A stretch of DNA of 18,184 nucleotides from Ruminococcus sp. (GTDB taxonomy: Bacteria; Bacillota_A; Clostridia; Oscillospirales; Ruminococcaceae), in contig NZ_JAIKXF010000114.1 of the NCBI RefSeq assembly GCF_024684275.1, positions 1 through 18,184 on the forward strand, read 5' to 3'. Under the pieces are notes generated by a model. That model made no database searches. It worked only from the letters and a program-made list of their open reading frames with translations, and was not told where the DNA came from. The position numbers and the translations under genes are program-made. Below are positions 6,971 through 14,015 of this stretch, in pieces (within the stretch, counting starts at the first letter, position 1; the number at the start of each line of letters is the position of its first letter).

Positions 6971-8842
6971 TCAATATTTTCCGTTATTTTCAAAATAGAC
7001 CTTGTACCAGATAAGGAAAATGAATACAGTCCATATCTTTCGGCTGTTATCATTCTTTCCCTCACGGTGGTCGTTAAGAAGCTTGAGCAGAGGAGCAGTA
7101 TTGAAAAACTCCTTTGCGCTTTCGCTTTCAAAATAGCTTTTTACAAGCTCATAGTACTTATCTTCTTTAAGCCAAACTCTTATTGGCACAGGAAAACCAA
7201 GTTTCTTTTTAGCTGCTGTTTTTGCAGTCTGCTCGGGAGTATCCTTTTTTGCGGCAAGACGCATAGCATATTTGGTGATATACTTGGTCTCGTCAGTTCC
7301 CTTATCATGAGTTACACGGTATTTCGTAGGTATCCTTTCAGCTAAAGCCATTACCTCCTTATCGAGGAACGGAACTCTAAGCTCAAGAGAATTAGCCATG
7401 CTCATTTTATCGGCTTTTAGGAGGATATCTCCTGCCATCCACATATGCAGATCGAGATACTGCATTTTTGTAACGTCGTCCTTATCCTTTACATTAGCAT
7501 AAAACGGCTTTGTTATAGCTGTCGGATCAGGAGCGTCTGTAGTAATTTTCAGAAGTGCCTTTCTTTCCTCTGGCTTGAACATATAAGCGTTGCCGATAAA
7601 GCGCTCCTCAACATCCTTGCCCTTACGTACAAAGAAATTTACTCCGCGCTTTGCAGGCAGTTTTGAAGCAATCGCACCTATTCCGCGTTTTACAGCTCTC
7701 GGGAGCTTGTCATAAATAGTTCCGTCAGGATCGCTGTAAACATTATATCCGCCGAAAATCTCATCTGCTCCTTCTCCTGATAGAACAACTTTCAGCTTTT
7801 CAGAAGCAATATTGCACACAAAATAAAGTGCGATAGCAGAAGGATCCGCAAGCGGTTCGTCCATGTGATACTGTATCATGGAAAGATTATCCCAGTATTC
7901 CTCGGGAGTAATGACCTTGCTGATATTTTCCTTGCCAATAGCCTTTGAGAAGTTCTTAGCCCAGCCTATCTCATTATATTTTTCATCAGTGCCAAAGCCG
8001 ACCGTAAAGGTCTTGTCTACGTCGGCAATAGCTGCAACATAGCTTGAATCAACACCGCTCGAAAGGAACGACCCAACTTCAACATCGGCAATTTTATGTG
8101 CTTCAACAGAATTATGGAATGTATCTGATATTCTGTTTACCCATTCATCAAGGTCAGGCTTTTCGTCTGCATTGAAATGAACGTCCCAATAGCGCTTGGC
8201 TTCAAAATGTCCGTTCTTTAACTTAAAATAGTGTGCAGGCGGCAGCTTGTAAACATTTTTAAAAAACGTTTCATAAGTAGGGGAGAACTGAAAGGTGAGA
8301 TAGTTCTCAAGCGCTGACGTATTGAGCTCCTTTGTAAACTTTGGATGCTCAAGTAAACTCTTTATCTCAGAACCAAACATGAATACACCATTCATATTGG
8401 CATAATACATTGGCTTGATCCCGAAAAAATCTCGTGCACCGAAGAGTTCCTTTTTATTTTTATCCCAGATAACAAAGGAAAACATACCTCTGAGCTTATT
8501 GAGAAGCTTTTCGCCAAATTCTTCATAACCGTGGATAAGCACTTCAGTATCAGTATTCGTACTGAAAGTATGTCCTGCTTTAACAAGTTCCTGACGGATG
8601 TCTCTATAATTATATATTTCGCCGTTAAAAACAATGACCAGCGAGGAATCCTCGTTAAAAATCGGCTGGTCGCCTGTAGAGCTTACATCGATTATGCTAA
8701 GTCTGCGATGACCGAGCGCAATATCTTCATCTATGTATTTGCCCTCAGCGTCAGGGCCGCGATGTTTTATACGATCCATCATCTTTTCAAGAACGTCATT
8801 TGAATTGTCAATATTATTCGTAAAACCTACGATTCCGCACAT
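6971..8842 (-). CDS. asnB: Asparagine synthetase (glutamine-hydrolysing)
   Basis: Converts aspartate, glutamine and ATP to asparagine. The 623-aa class II enzyme has C2 as the glutaminase nucleophile (MCGIVGF start), the RHRGPDAEG-type segment KHRGPDAEG, the glutamine pocket FNGEIYNYR, and in the C-terminal synthetase half the pyrophosphate loop SSGVDSS at 261-267 and LSGEGADEIFGGY. Length is normal for the family. GGAGGTC precedes the ATG. It is first in the minus-strand unit asnB-HD-pyrB and has a strong promoter upstream. Confidence 0.95.
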   Translation of the reverse strand: MCGIVGFTNNIDNSNDVLEKMMDRIKHRGPDAEGKYIDEDIALGHRRLSIIDVSSTGDQPIFNEDSSLVIVFNGEIYNYRDIRQELVKAGHTFSTNTDTEVLIHGYEEFGEKLLNKLRGMFSFVIWDKNKKELFGARDFFGIKPMYYANMNGVFMFGSEIKSLLEHPKFTKELNTSALENYLTFQFSPTYETFFKNVYKLPPAHYFKLKNGHFEAKRYWDVHFNADEKPDLDEWVNRISDTFHNSVEAHKIADVEVGSFLSSGVDSSYVAAIADVDKTFTVGFGTDEKYNEIGWAKNFSKAIGKENISKVITPEEYWDNLSMIQYHMDEPLADPSAIALYFVCNIASEKLKVVLSGEGADEIFGGYNVYSDPDGTIYDKLPRAVKRGIGAIASKLPAKRGVNFFVRKGKDVEERFIGNAYMFKPEERKALLKITTDAPDPTAITKPFYANVKDKDDVTKMQYLDLHMWMAGDILLKADKMSMANSLELRVPFLDKEVMALAERIPTKYRVTHDKGTDETKYITKYAMRLAAKKDTPEQTAKTAAKKKLGFPVPIRVWLKEDKYYELVKSYFESESAKEFFNTAPLLKLLNDHREGKNDNSRKIWTVFIFLIWYKVYFENNGKY

Positions 8843-8887
8843 ATATACGTGACCTCCGATTATCTAAGCGATTAAATCTCCCAAAAT

Positions 8888-8916
8888 ATTATACTACAAA
8901 TAAAGATATTTTGCAA
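8888..8916 (-). promoter_or_regulatory. Promoter of the asnB-HD-pyrB unit
   Basis: Read on the minus strand: TTGCAA (8911-8916), 17-bp spacer, TATAAT (8888-8893). It lies about 45 bp upstream of the asnB start codon. Confidence 0.8.
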
Positions 8917-8931
8917 CACTAAAGTTTTAAA

Positions 8932-9921
8932 TTATTTATCGTCAGATTTATCGGACTTTATCTTAGAAAGTGGATTGCTTTCAATTGCATTTCTAACGTT
9001 TTCATCATTAAGGTGAGTATATATCTCCGTTGTGGAAATGCTTGCGTGACCGAGAAGCTCCTTCAGTGTAAGCACATCAGCATCACCATACTGATACATT
9101 AGAGTTGCAGCAGTATGTCTCAGCTTATGAGTTGTAATTCCTTTTCCATCAAGATCAGCCTTCTGTATCATATCCTCAACGATCTGCTGAACTCTGCGCT
9201 TAGAAATTCTGCGGTTCTGGTTGCTTATAAACAACGCAGGCTCATCAGCCGCCTTTGGATTACTTTTTCTTATAGCAAGATACTTTTTTAAAGCGTCTAC
9301 GCAGGCATCATTAAGGTAAACCATTCGTTCTTTGCTGCGTTTTCCGAGCACCTTCAAGCGATTCTCATAGAAATCAATATCCTTTATATCAATTCCGACA
9401 AGCTCACTGAGACGCATTCCACAGTTAAGGAATAATGTTATTATACAGTAATCGCGCTTTGAATCAGCAGTATCAGCAGCCTCAAGAAGCCGCATACTTT
9501 CATTGAGAGAAAGAAATTTCGGCAGGGAAGTCCTCGGAACAGGAATATCAAGATCTTTTGTAGGATTTTCCTTAATAATATGAGCTACCTTTTCAAGATA
9601 TTTAAAAAAGTTTCGCAAAGAAGATATTTTCCTGTAGCGTGCTCTGTCTTTGTTCTGACGCTCATCAGAGGCATAAAAAATAAAATTGTATATATCAGAA
9701 ACACTGATCTTTTTCAGTTCTTCAACTGTCATATCACTTATATCAATATCCTCAATATCTTTTCCCGTATTAAGATTGCTTTCGTGAATATATCTCAGGA
9801 AAAGTCTTATATCAGTATAATATTCTTCAATAGTACGCTGTGCAAGGAGCTGAACTATTTTGATATGCACAAGATATTCGTTTAAAAATTCCGGATTGGA
9901 GTTATTGTTTAAATTTTTCAT
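8932..9921 (-). CDS. Tyrosine recombinase, Xer-like
   Basis: Site-specific recombinase of 329 aa. The N-terminal SAM-like DNA-binding domain spans about residues 8-115 and the catalytic domain about 130-315. The full active-site set is visible: R170 (CGMRLSEL), K194 (LGKRSKER), H265 and R268 (HKLRH), H292 (GHAS) and nucleophile Y301 (IYTHL). Length and sequence resemble chromosomal XerC/XerD-type enzymes that resolve dimers. Its ATG overlaps the NUDIX stop codon (ATGA), so the two genes are coupled and probably belong to the host. It lies about 540 bp from the phage att repeat, and may be the enzyme the phage borrows. Confidence 0.88.
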   Translation of the reverse strand: MKNLNNNSNPEFLNEYLVHIKIVQLLAQRTIEEYYTDIRLFLRYIHESNLNTGKDIEDIDISDMTVEELKKISVSDIYNFIFYASDERQNKDRARYRKISSLRNFFKYLEKVAHIIKENPTKDLDIPVPRTSLPKFLSLNESMRLLEAADTADSKRDYCIITLFLNCGMRLSELVGIDIKDIDFYENRLKVLGKRSKERMVYLNDACVDALKKYLAIRKSNPKAADEPALFISNQNRRISKRRVQQIVEDMIQKADLDGKGITTHKLRHTAATLMYQYGDADVLTLKELLGHASISTTEIYTHLNDENVRNAIESNPLSKIKSDKSDDK

Positions 9922-10433
9922 AAATAATCATTCTCAATAATGTATTCAAGAACACGAGATTCACGCTCGATAAGAATAAGGTCGTAATCACCGTGATCAT
10001 GTGTGCGGTTTGTAAGAATAGCATCTTTTGGAGAAACCAATCTCAGAGAAAATCCCTCATCAAGCTCATATTCGTCCAACGACTGGGATCTAACAAAATT
10101 CTCAACATCGCACAGATAATAATAGTTTTCCTGATGAAATATTTCGTTTTCAGCAAATCGACTTTTCTGTATACGAATTACAGAGCCAAGCTCACGAACA
10201 GAACTATCCAAGACAGTTAATCCGGTTTCTTCAAGAACCTCACGTTTAAGAGTTTCAATATGATCTTCATCATTTTCAATTCCGCCGCCTGGAAATTTAT
10301 AATAGTCATACTTGTCACTATAAACCATCGCGACCTTATTGCGAGTAATAATTACGCCTCTGACAGATGGTCGTTTATAGCATCTATAGCTTTCATCATA
10401 ATCCTTTAGATCTATTTTAAATAATTGTTTCAT
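9918..10433 (-). CDS. NUDIX family hydrolase
   Basis: Cytoplasmic 171-aa hydrolase of nucleoside diphosphates linked to another group; the exact substrate cannot be told. The Nudix box GX5EX7REUXEEXGU is complete at residues 50-72, with the metal ligands in REVLEE. AAGGGGG lies 8 nt upstream of the ATG. It is coupled to the Xer-like gene. The left phage att repeat begins 28 bp upstream of its start codon, so its original promoter region has probably been replaced by phage DNA. Confidence 0.9.
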   Translation of the reverse strand: MKQLFKIDLKDYDESYRCYKRPSVRGVIITRNKVAMVYSDKYDYYKFPGGGIENDEDHIETLKREVLEETGLTVLDSSVRELGSVIRIQKSRFAENEIFHQENYYYLCDVENFVRSQSLDEYELDEGFSLRLVSPKDAILTNRTHDHGDYDLILIERESRVLEYIIENDYL

Positions 10434-10460
10434 TGATCAAACCCCCTTATTTTTTTGATC

Positions 10461-10482
10461 AAAGTTTCACCAAACTTTGATT
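10461..10482 (+). repeat. Left attachment site (22-bp direct repeat)
   Basis: This 22-bp sequence, beginning AAAGTTTCACCAAA, recurs perfectly at 17498-17519. With flanking bases (10459-10480) it forms a palindrome: 9-bp arms TCAAAGTTT / AAACTTTGA around CACC. It marks the host/phage boundary on the NUDIX side. Confidence 0.75.
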
Positions 10483-10498
10483 AATTACGTAAATTAAA

Positions 10499-10525
10499 GC
10501 CTTGCGAAGTCGCAGGGCTTTTTTT
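10499..10525 (+). terminator. Rho-independent terminator at the left phage end
   Basis: 8-bp stem GCCTTGCG / CGCAGGGC (one G-U) with loop AAGT, then seven T. On the plus strand nothing precedes it in the integrated state. After excision and circularisation it would lie just past att, downstream of the late gene cassette, and so would end the main phage transcript. Confidence 0.85.
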
Positions 10526-10542
10526 GTTACTGGAGCGCCTAA

Positions 10543-10658
10543 GACACTTTTTCCTTTTTCAGATATGCCGTAAGGCGGGAAGGGGGCGCGCTACAGCGCA
10601 CAAGAATTAGTGTAGAAGAAAAGAGTGTCGGACGGGGGAAAGGAACCGTTTCCCCCGT
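10543..10658. other. Highly structured noncoding region, candidate packaging signal or complementary-strand origin
   Basis: An outer stem pairs GACACTTTTTC (10543-10553) with 10618-10629, with one bulged G. It encloses two small GC-rich hairpins (GCC-GTAA-GGC at 567-576 and GCGCT-AC-AGCGC at 588-599 of this kilobase). A separate perfect 10-bp hairpin ACGGGGGAAA / TTTCCCCCGT follows at 10632-10658. Filamentous phages keep packaging and origin hairpins in such gene-free stretches. The function is inferred from structure and position only. Confidence 0.5.
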
Positions 10659-10704
10659 TACATATCTTGAATAGAACATATTTCAATCCGTCGGAGACAC
10701 CGCA

Positions 10705-10950
10705 TTATCTTCTGTTGTTCTGCGGCGGTCTCTGTTGTTGCTGTTGTTGCTGTTGCATAAACTGCTGTTGTTGCCAATACATCTGCTGTTGCATTTGTAG
10801 TTGTTGTTGTAGAAGTTGTTGTGTTCTTTTCTGGTGTTCTCGCTCGTCTGTTCTTCTTTTAATTTTAAAAGCTAATTTTAAAGTCCATATAGTAATTATA
10901 AGTACAATACCTACTACAATTATTATAATCCATAATGTTAAAGGATTCAT
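10705..10950 (-). CDS. Small membrane protein with glutamine-rich tail
   Basis: 81 aa: a strong N-terminal membrane helix (about residues 5-27), a basic charged stretch KIKRRTDEREHQKR, then a tail dominated by glutamine with one run of eight Q, ending RPPQNNRR. The tail is encoded by CAG/CAA triplets. The start codon overlaps the repressor stop (TAATG), so it is coupled to the repressor and likely expressed in the lysogen. Candidate roles are superinfection exclusion or control of phage, but no family is recognised. The plus-strand frame over the same DNA is a cysteine-rich shadow of the repeats. Confidence 0.65.
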   Translation of the reverse strand: MNPLTLWIIIIVVGIVLIITIWTLKLAFKIKRRTDEREHQKRTQQLLQQQLQMQQQMYWQQQQFMQQQQQQQQRPPQNNRR

Positions 10951-11153
10951 TATTTTTCACTCCTTCCTGCTAAATAATCAATAGTAACATTATAAAAATC
11001 AGCTAATTTTGCGGCTTTATGCAATGTAATATCTTGTATACCTCGTTCCCATTTTGATATTTGAACTTGGTTAGTTTCCATATATTCTGCGGCTTCTTCT
11101 TGTGTCTTCTTTGAAGCTAAACGTGCTATCTTTAAATTATTGTTATAATGCAT
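10950..11153 (-). CDS. Phage repressor, Cro/CI-type helix-turn-helix protein
   Basis: 67 aa, essentially a single HTH_3 domain: TQEEAAEYMETNQVQISKWERG forms the helix-turn-helix region and DFYNVTIDYLAG the last helix. The ATG at 11153 is preferred because AAAGG lies 9 nt upstream; a TTG at 11162 would add three residues. It is transcribed divergently from the phage structural genes, from a promoter with a related palindrome between its -35 and -10. It is therefore likely to keep the phage silent and to regulate itself. Confidence 0.85.
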   Translation of the reverse strand: MHYNNNLKIARLASKKTQEEAAEYMETNQVQISKWERGIQDITLHKAAKLADFYNVTIDYLAGRSEK

Positions 11154-11191
11154 AAGAATCAACCTTTCATTTTGTTTATAACTCCAAAGTT

Positions 11192-11220
11192 ATTATAATA
11201 TATCCTAAAGGACTTGACAA
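11192..11220 (-). promoter_or_regulatory. Repressor promoter (leftward)
   Basis: On the minus strand: TTGTCA (11215-11220), 17-bp spacer, perfect TATAAT (11192-11197). Its -35 hexamer shares five bases with the -35 of the rightward promoter, so both cannot be occupied at once. Confidence 0.8.
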
Positions 11221-11298
11221 TAACCTATAAGTTATGTTATAGTAAATATAACCTAAAGGTTATATATTTTTTATCTTAGTATATAACTTATAGGATAT
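11200..11298. promoter_or_regulatory. Four repressor operators in the lysogeny switch
   Basis: Four related 16-bp palindromic sites: ATATCCTAAAGGACTT (11200-11215), ATAACCTATAAGTTAT (11220-11235), ATAACCTAAAGGTTAT (11248-11263, perfect ends) and ATAACTTATAGGATAT (11283-11298). The consensus is about ATAACCTAWAGGTTAT. The first lies inside the leftward promoter, the second between -35 and -10 of the rightward promoter, and the third on its start point. Binding by the adjacent HTH protein is inferred. Confidence 0.7.
11214..11243 (+). promoter_or_regulatory. Rightward phage promoter
   Basis: Consensus TTGACA (11214-11219), 18-bp spacer, TATAGT (11238-11243) preceded by an extended -10 TGT. It would start transcription near 11250, inside the third operator, and drive the ssDNA-binding and coat genes. 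Confidence 0.82.
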
Positions 11299-11347
11299 AT
11301 CTAAATATTAATTATCCCTTTAACCGAGGGGAAAGGAGAAAAAGGAA

Positions 11348-11665
11348 ATGAAAACATTATTTATCGGTTACACAAGGAAAGTAGGTTCATTCACAAACGA
11401 AAAGACAGGCGAGCTTGTCGAGTACAGCAACAGAGATTTGCGTTTTATAACGGACGCTAATCCAAATACTGACGTAAGAGGTTTTTCACAGTTTGTTGAA
11501 CCGAAGATGAAGCTTGCACAGCTTGCGCAGATACTTAAAGTACCTGAGACCGATGAAGCAGTAGACAAGGCGCTGACTGCGCTTCTCAACAGAGAAGTAA
11601 TTCTTAATTATGCCCCTGTAGGGGATAAGCTTTCCGTTGTATGGTTCGCACTGCGGAAGCAATAA
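11348..11665 (+). CDS. Probable phage ssDNA-binding protein (pV-like)
   Basis: 105 aa, soluble, no membrane segment, with a mixed beta-rich composition (FIGYTRKVGSF, NRDLRFITDANP) and a basic end. No motif identifies it alone. Its size, its place as first gene of the rightward operon and its position just before the major coat gene match the ssDNA-binding protein of filamentous phages, which coats the progeny strand before assembly. AAAGGAGAAAAAGGAA precedes the ATG. An alternative is a plasmid-type regulatory protein. Confidence 0.5.
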   Translation: MKTLFIGYTRKVGSFTNEKTGELVEYSNRDLRFITDANPNTDVRGFSQFVEPKMKLAQLAQILKVPETDEAVDKALTALLNREVILNYAPVGDKLSVVWFALRKQ

Positions 11666-11681
11666 CAAAGTAAGTCCATAC

Positions 11682-11707
11682 CTTTTTGAAAGTCAACTTT
11701 CAAAAAG
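11682..11707. promoter_or_regulatory. Perfect 12-bp hairpin between ssDNA-binding and coat genes
   Basis: CTTTTTGAAAGT (11682-11693) pairs fully with ACTTTCAAAAAG (11696-11707), leaving a 2-nt gap. No T-run follows, so it is not a standard terminator. It lies 17 bp after the upstream stop codon and 38 bp before the coat start. It could stabilise or mark a processing point of the coat mRNA. Confidence 0.5.
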
Positions 11708-11744
11708 TTGGAATAAAATCTGTAAGGAAAGGAGAGCCAATAAA

Positions 11745-11924
11745 ATGGGAGAGACAACAAGTAACGCAATCAATGTGAGTGATGCAATGACTGATGTTGG
11801 TACAGCCCTTACTTCTGTACTTACATTTGTTACCTCAAATCCTATCTGCATTATCTTCATTGGTTTCGCAATCGGTAGAAGGGCAATAGGACTTTTCACA
11901 AAGAGTTCAAATGCTGTAAAGTAA
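11745..11924 (+). CDS. Major coat protein (pVIII-like)
   Basis: 59 aa with the design of a filamentous-phage major coat protein: a polar, slightly acidic amphipathic N-terminus (GETTSNAINVSDAMTDVG), one hydrophobic helix (about residues 20-43) and a basic C-terminus (GRRAIGLFTKSSNAVK) to face the DNA. There is no cleavable signal peptide, so it probably inserts directly into the membrane, N-terminus out. The ATG at 11745 is chosen because AAAGGAGAG lies upstream; the longer frame from 11637 runs through the hairpin and into the previous gene. It is followed by a strong terminator, giving high coat expression. Confidence 0.82.
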   Translation: MGETTSNAINVSDAMTDVGTALTSVLTFVTSNPICIIFIGFAIGRRAIGLFTKSSNAVK

Positions 11925-11973
11925 ACTGAAAACGGCAGGGGGGCACTGCCCACATATGTCTCCGTATGTCGTT

Positions 11974-12008
11974 TACCCCCTGTCATATCCGACAGGGGGT
12001 AATTTTTT
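11974..12008 (+). terminator. Central rho-independent terminator after the coat gene
   Basis: Perfect 11-bp stem TACCCCCTGTC / GACAGGGGGTA with a 6-nt loop (ATATCC), then ATTTTTT. It abuts the start codon of the next gene, so that gene is read only by transcripts passing the terminator. An upstream CAGGGGGG (11936-11943) can pair with CCCCCTG (11976-11982) as an alternative fold. Confidence 0.93.
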
Positions 12009-13463
12009 ATGAAGAAAATTATTATATCATGTATAGCAATCATAACTATGATGTTATACATAGCAAGTCCACTATTCATTAAACCAATACAAGCAAATGC
12101 GGCAACAGTTCAAGCTGAGGTAGGTGTACCAAATGAAACAAAGGGCAATAGATATATTACTCTTGAAGATATTCTTTCGTACTATGGTAATGACAAGATG
12201 TATTATTTTGTAACTGGACAAGATTCATATTTCTATACTGATTGTCTTATTTTTGATGATTATGAGAGTATTGACGAAAATTATATTAGCGGTAATTATA
12301 CCTATAAGTATCGTATAGTTAGACCTACATTGAATGGTGGTAATGCTATTATATACACTCGCCGTGTTGATACAAGTAACCAATATGATTGGAAGATAAG
12401 ATGCTCAGAAACTGAACAGACTGGTAATATATTAATTGGTGCTAATTATAAATCTTTTTCAGGAACTGGGGTTACTCGCACTTTTGGAAGTGACGGCTCT
12501 GGCTTAGTAAGCCATGAAGAAAACTTTGAACCACCTACACCAAGTCTTGATTTATCTGTATCATTTGCATATCCTATGAGCGGTACTATGACAAGGCAAA
12601 CTATAGGTGATAATGGAATACCTTCATCATCTGACGGAAATATAATGTATGTAGATAATCGACGTGGTGATGACGCGCAGTTTTGTATGGCTATAGTGCC
12701 CAAAGGAGAAAGCCTTAACTTCAATACATGGATATATACAGGCAGAGACAATATCATTGGTGATCCAACTTATGTGTATATGTGTGATGAATGGCAAAGC
12801 TTCGGAGCGTTATCAGCTATAAATATAGGAGATAGTACAGCAAGTGCAAATTCAATATATGCGGCTTGTGCTTGGCACGCAGTTCCTTCCGGTACTAATA
12901 GAACATATGGCTTGGTGTGGGAATCAATGGATTTACAAGCTAATAAAGAATATGATGTTGTAGTTTACGCATGCCTAAATCCAGATATGGAAGAAATGAG
13001 CGGTTTCTATTATGATAACTACAATCTTGGTGGAACATATTCAGTATGTGGTACGTTGAATGATGTACAGGAAGTATATAGAAGTACTTTCTCAATGACT
13101 GACCCTATGAAATTCAATCCAGAATACAAAAATCCTCATGATAGTTCATATGCTTGGAATCCGAATTCGTCAAATTCAGGATTATGGGAAAACGGTTCAG
13201 CATATAAAGATGAAAATGGCAACATAGTTATTAAAGGTTTCAAGACAGGAGCAAGCACATTGTCATGGGAAAACGGCGGCTCTGGTTCTGGATACCTTAA
13301 CGGAAGTACAAGCGGTGCAAATATTAATGTTAATAAAGCGTATGGCGGCTTTTTCGGGTGGTTCAAGGGACTTCTCGGACTGTTGCCTATGGAGTATAAT
13401 CTGCTTATACTGTTCGGATTTGTAGGTATAGTTGCTATAGGCTTAATTAAGGCGGTGAAGTAA
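12009..13463 (+). CDS. pIII-like adsorption/minor tip protein
   Basis: 484 aa, by far the largest phage structural protein. It has an N-terminal signal peptide (KKIIISCIAIITMMLYI, likely cut after QANA), a long extracellular region rich in aromatic residues, N, G and S, a glycine/serine linker (GGSGSGYLNGSTSG) and a C-terminal anchor helix (from about residue 462) ending IKAVK. This architecture and its place after the coat gene match pIII, which binds the host and ends assembly. The ribosome site is the AGGGGG in the 3' arm of the terminator stem. The receptor cannot be predicted, and the N-terminal domain resembles nothing I know. Confidence 0.78.
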   Translation: MKKIIISCIAIITMMLYIASPLFIKPIQANAATVQAEVGVPNETKGNRYITLEDILSYYGNDKMYYFVTGQDSYFYTDCLIFDDYESIDENYISGNYTYKYRIVRPTLNGGNAIIYTRRVDTSNQYDWKIRCSETEQTGNILIGANYKSFSGTGVTRTFGSDGSGLVSHEENFEPPTPSLDLSVSFAYPMSGTMTRQTIGDNGIPSSSDGNIMYVDNRRGDDAQFCMAIVPKGESLNFNTWIYTGRDNIIGDPTYVYMCDEWQSFGALSAINIGDSTASANSIYAACAWHAVPSGTNRTYGLVWESMDLQANKEYDVVVYACLNPDMEEMSGFYYDNYNLGGTYSVCGTLNDVQEVYRSTFSMTDPMKFNPEYKNPHDSSYAWNPNSSNSGLWENGSAYKDENGNIVIKGFKTGASTLSWENGGSGSGYLNGSTSGANINVNKAYGGFFGWFKGLLGLLPMEYNLLILFGFVGIVAIGLIKAVK

Positions 13464-13829
13464 ATGAAATGGTTTCAAAGGATATTAGCGATATTCTCGG
13501 GAACATTTGTTGTTAATATGTTAGTTAATGATCAAGAGGAAATGGTCGAACTATCCAGTAATGAAACATTCCATAATTTTATAGAAGGTGCAAAAGGGCT
13601 TTTATTCGGACCTATAGTATGGATTTTTGAAACATTCATAAAAAGTCCTAAGAGCTTCTTTGAAGGTATCGGTACAAAGATAGTTAATGCTTTAGGACTA
13701 ACACCTGAGAATATCTTATCTGCAAGTTTTCTGTATATAGTAATAGGCTTAATTATCGGTATCATGGTAATCAAGTATATTATAACATGGGTTCTTGAGC
13801 TTGTTTCTAAGCTTGCGGATCCTGCATAA
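13464..13829 (+). CDS. pVI-like minor coat membrane protein
   Basis: 121 aa, starting immediately after the pIII-like stop codon. It has hydrophobic segments near residues 6-20 and 45-60 and a long one at about 84-117 (LYIVIGLIIGIMVIKYIITWVL). Filamentous phages have the hydrophobic tip protein pVI at this place, directly after pIII, and size fits (about 112 aa in M13). There is no sequence motif, so the assignment rests on position and topology. Confidence 0.6.
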   Translation: MKWFQRILAIFSGTFVVNMLVNDQEEMVELSSNETFHNFIEGAKGLLFGPIVWIFETFIKSPKSFFEGIGTKIVNALGLTPENILSASFLYIVIGLIIGIMVIKYIITWVLELVSKLADPA

Positions 13830-13845
13830 TAAGGAGTGTGAATCC

Positions 13846-14013
13846 ATGGAAAATATGCGTATAGCAGTATCAAAGACTGTACAAATGTTAGACGCAAGTA
13901 AATTGACATTCGGCTCGTTTTCGTTTTCTCTATGGCAAATGATATTTGCGTTTGCGTCTTTAAGGCTATTTATATGGTTTATAATAACACTTTTTACGAA
14001 AGATGAGGATTAA
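13846..14013 (+). CDS. Small phage membrane protein, possible minor coat component
   Basis: 55 aa: a polar N-terminal half, one membrane helix with many aromatic residues (WQMIFAFASLRLFIWFIITLF) and an acidic end TKDED. The ATG at 13846 has AAGGAG 9 nt upstream; the longer frame starts inside the previous gene. It could be a second tip protein (pVII/pIX-like). No family recognised. Confidence 0.65.
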   Translation: MENMRIAVSKTVQMLDASKLTFGSFSFSLWQMIFAFASLRLFIWFIITLFTKDED

Positions 14014-14015
14014 AA

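Noticed and set aside
8932..9921. The tyrosine recombinase as the phage's own integrase
   Set aside because: It lies outside the direct repeats, is coupled to a NUDIX gene and looks like a chromosomal Xer enzyme. A borrowed role remains possible.
10625..10984. Plus-strand open frame of 119 aa, very rich in cysteine
   Set aside because: It is the reverse-frame shadow of the CAG/CAA triplets of the glutamine-rich gene on the minus strand. It has no ribosome site and no plausible fold.
11637..11744. Longer N-terminus for the major coat protein
   Set aside because: The extension would run through the end of the previous gene and the 12-bp hairpin. The internal ATG has a strong ribosome site and gives the expected 59-aa coat architecture.
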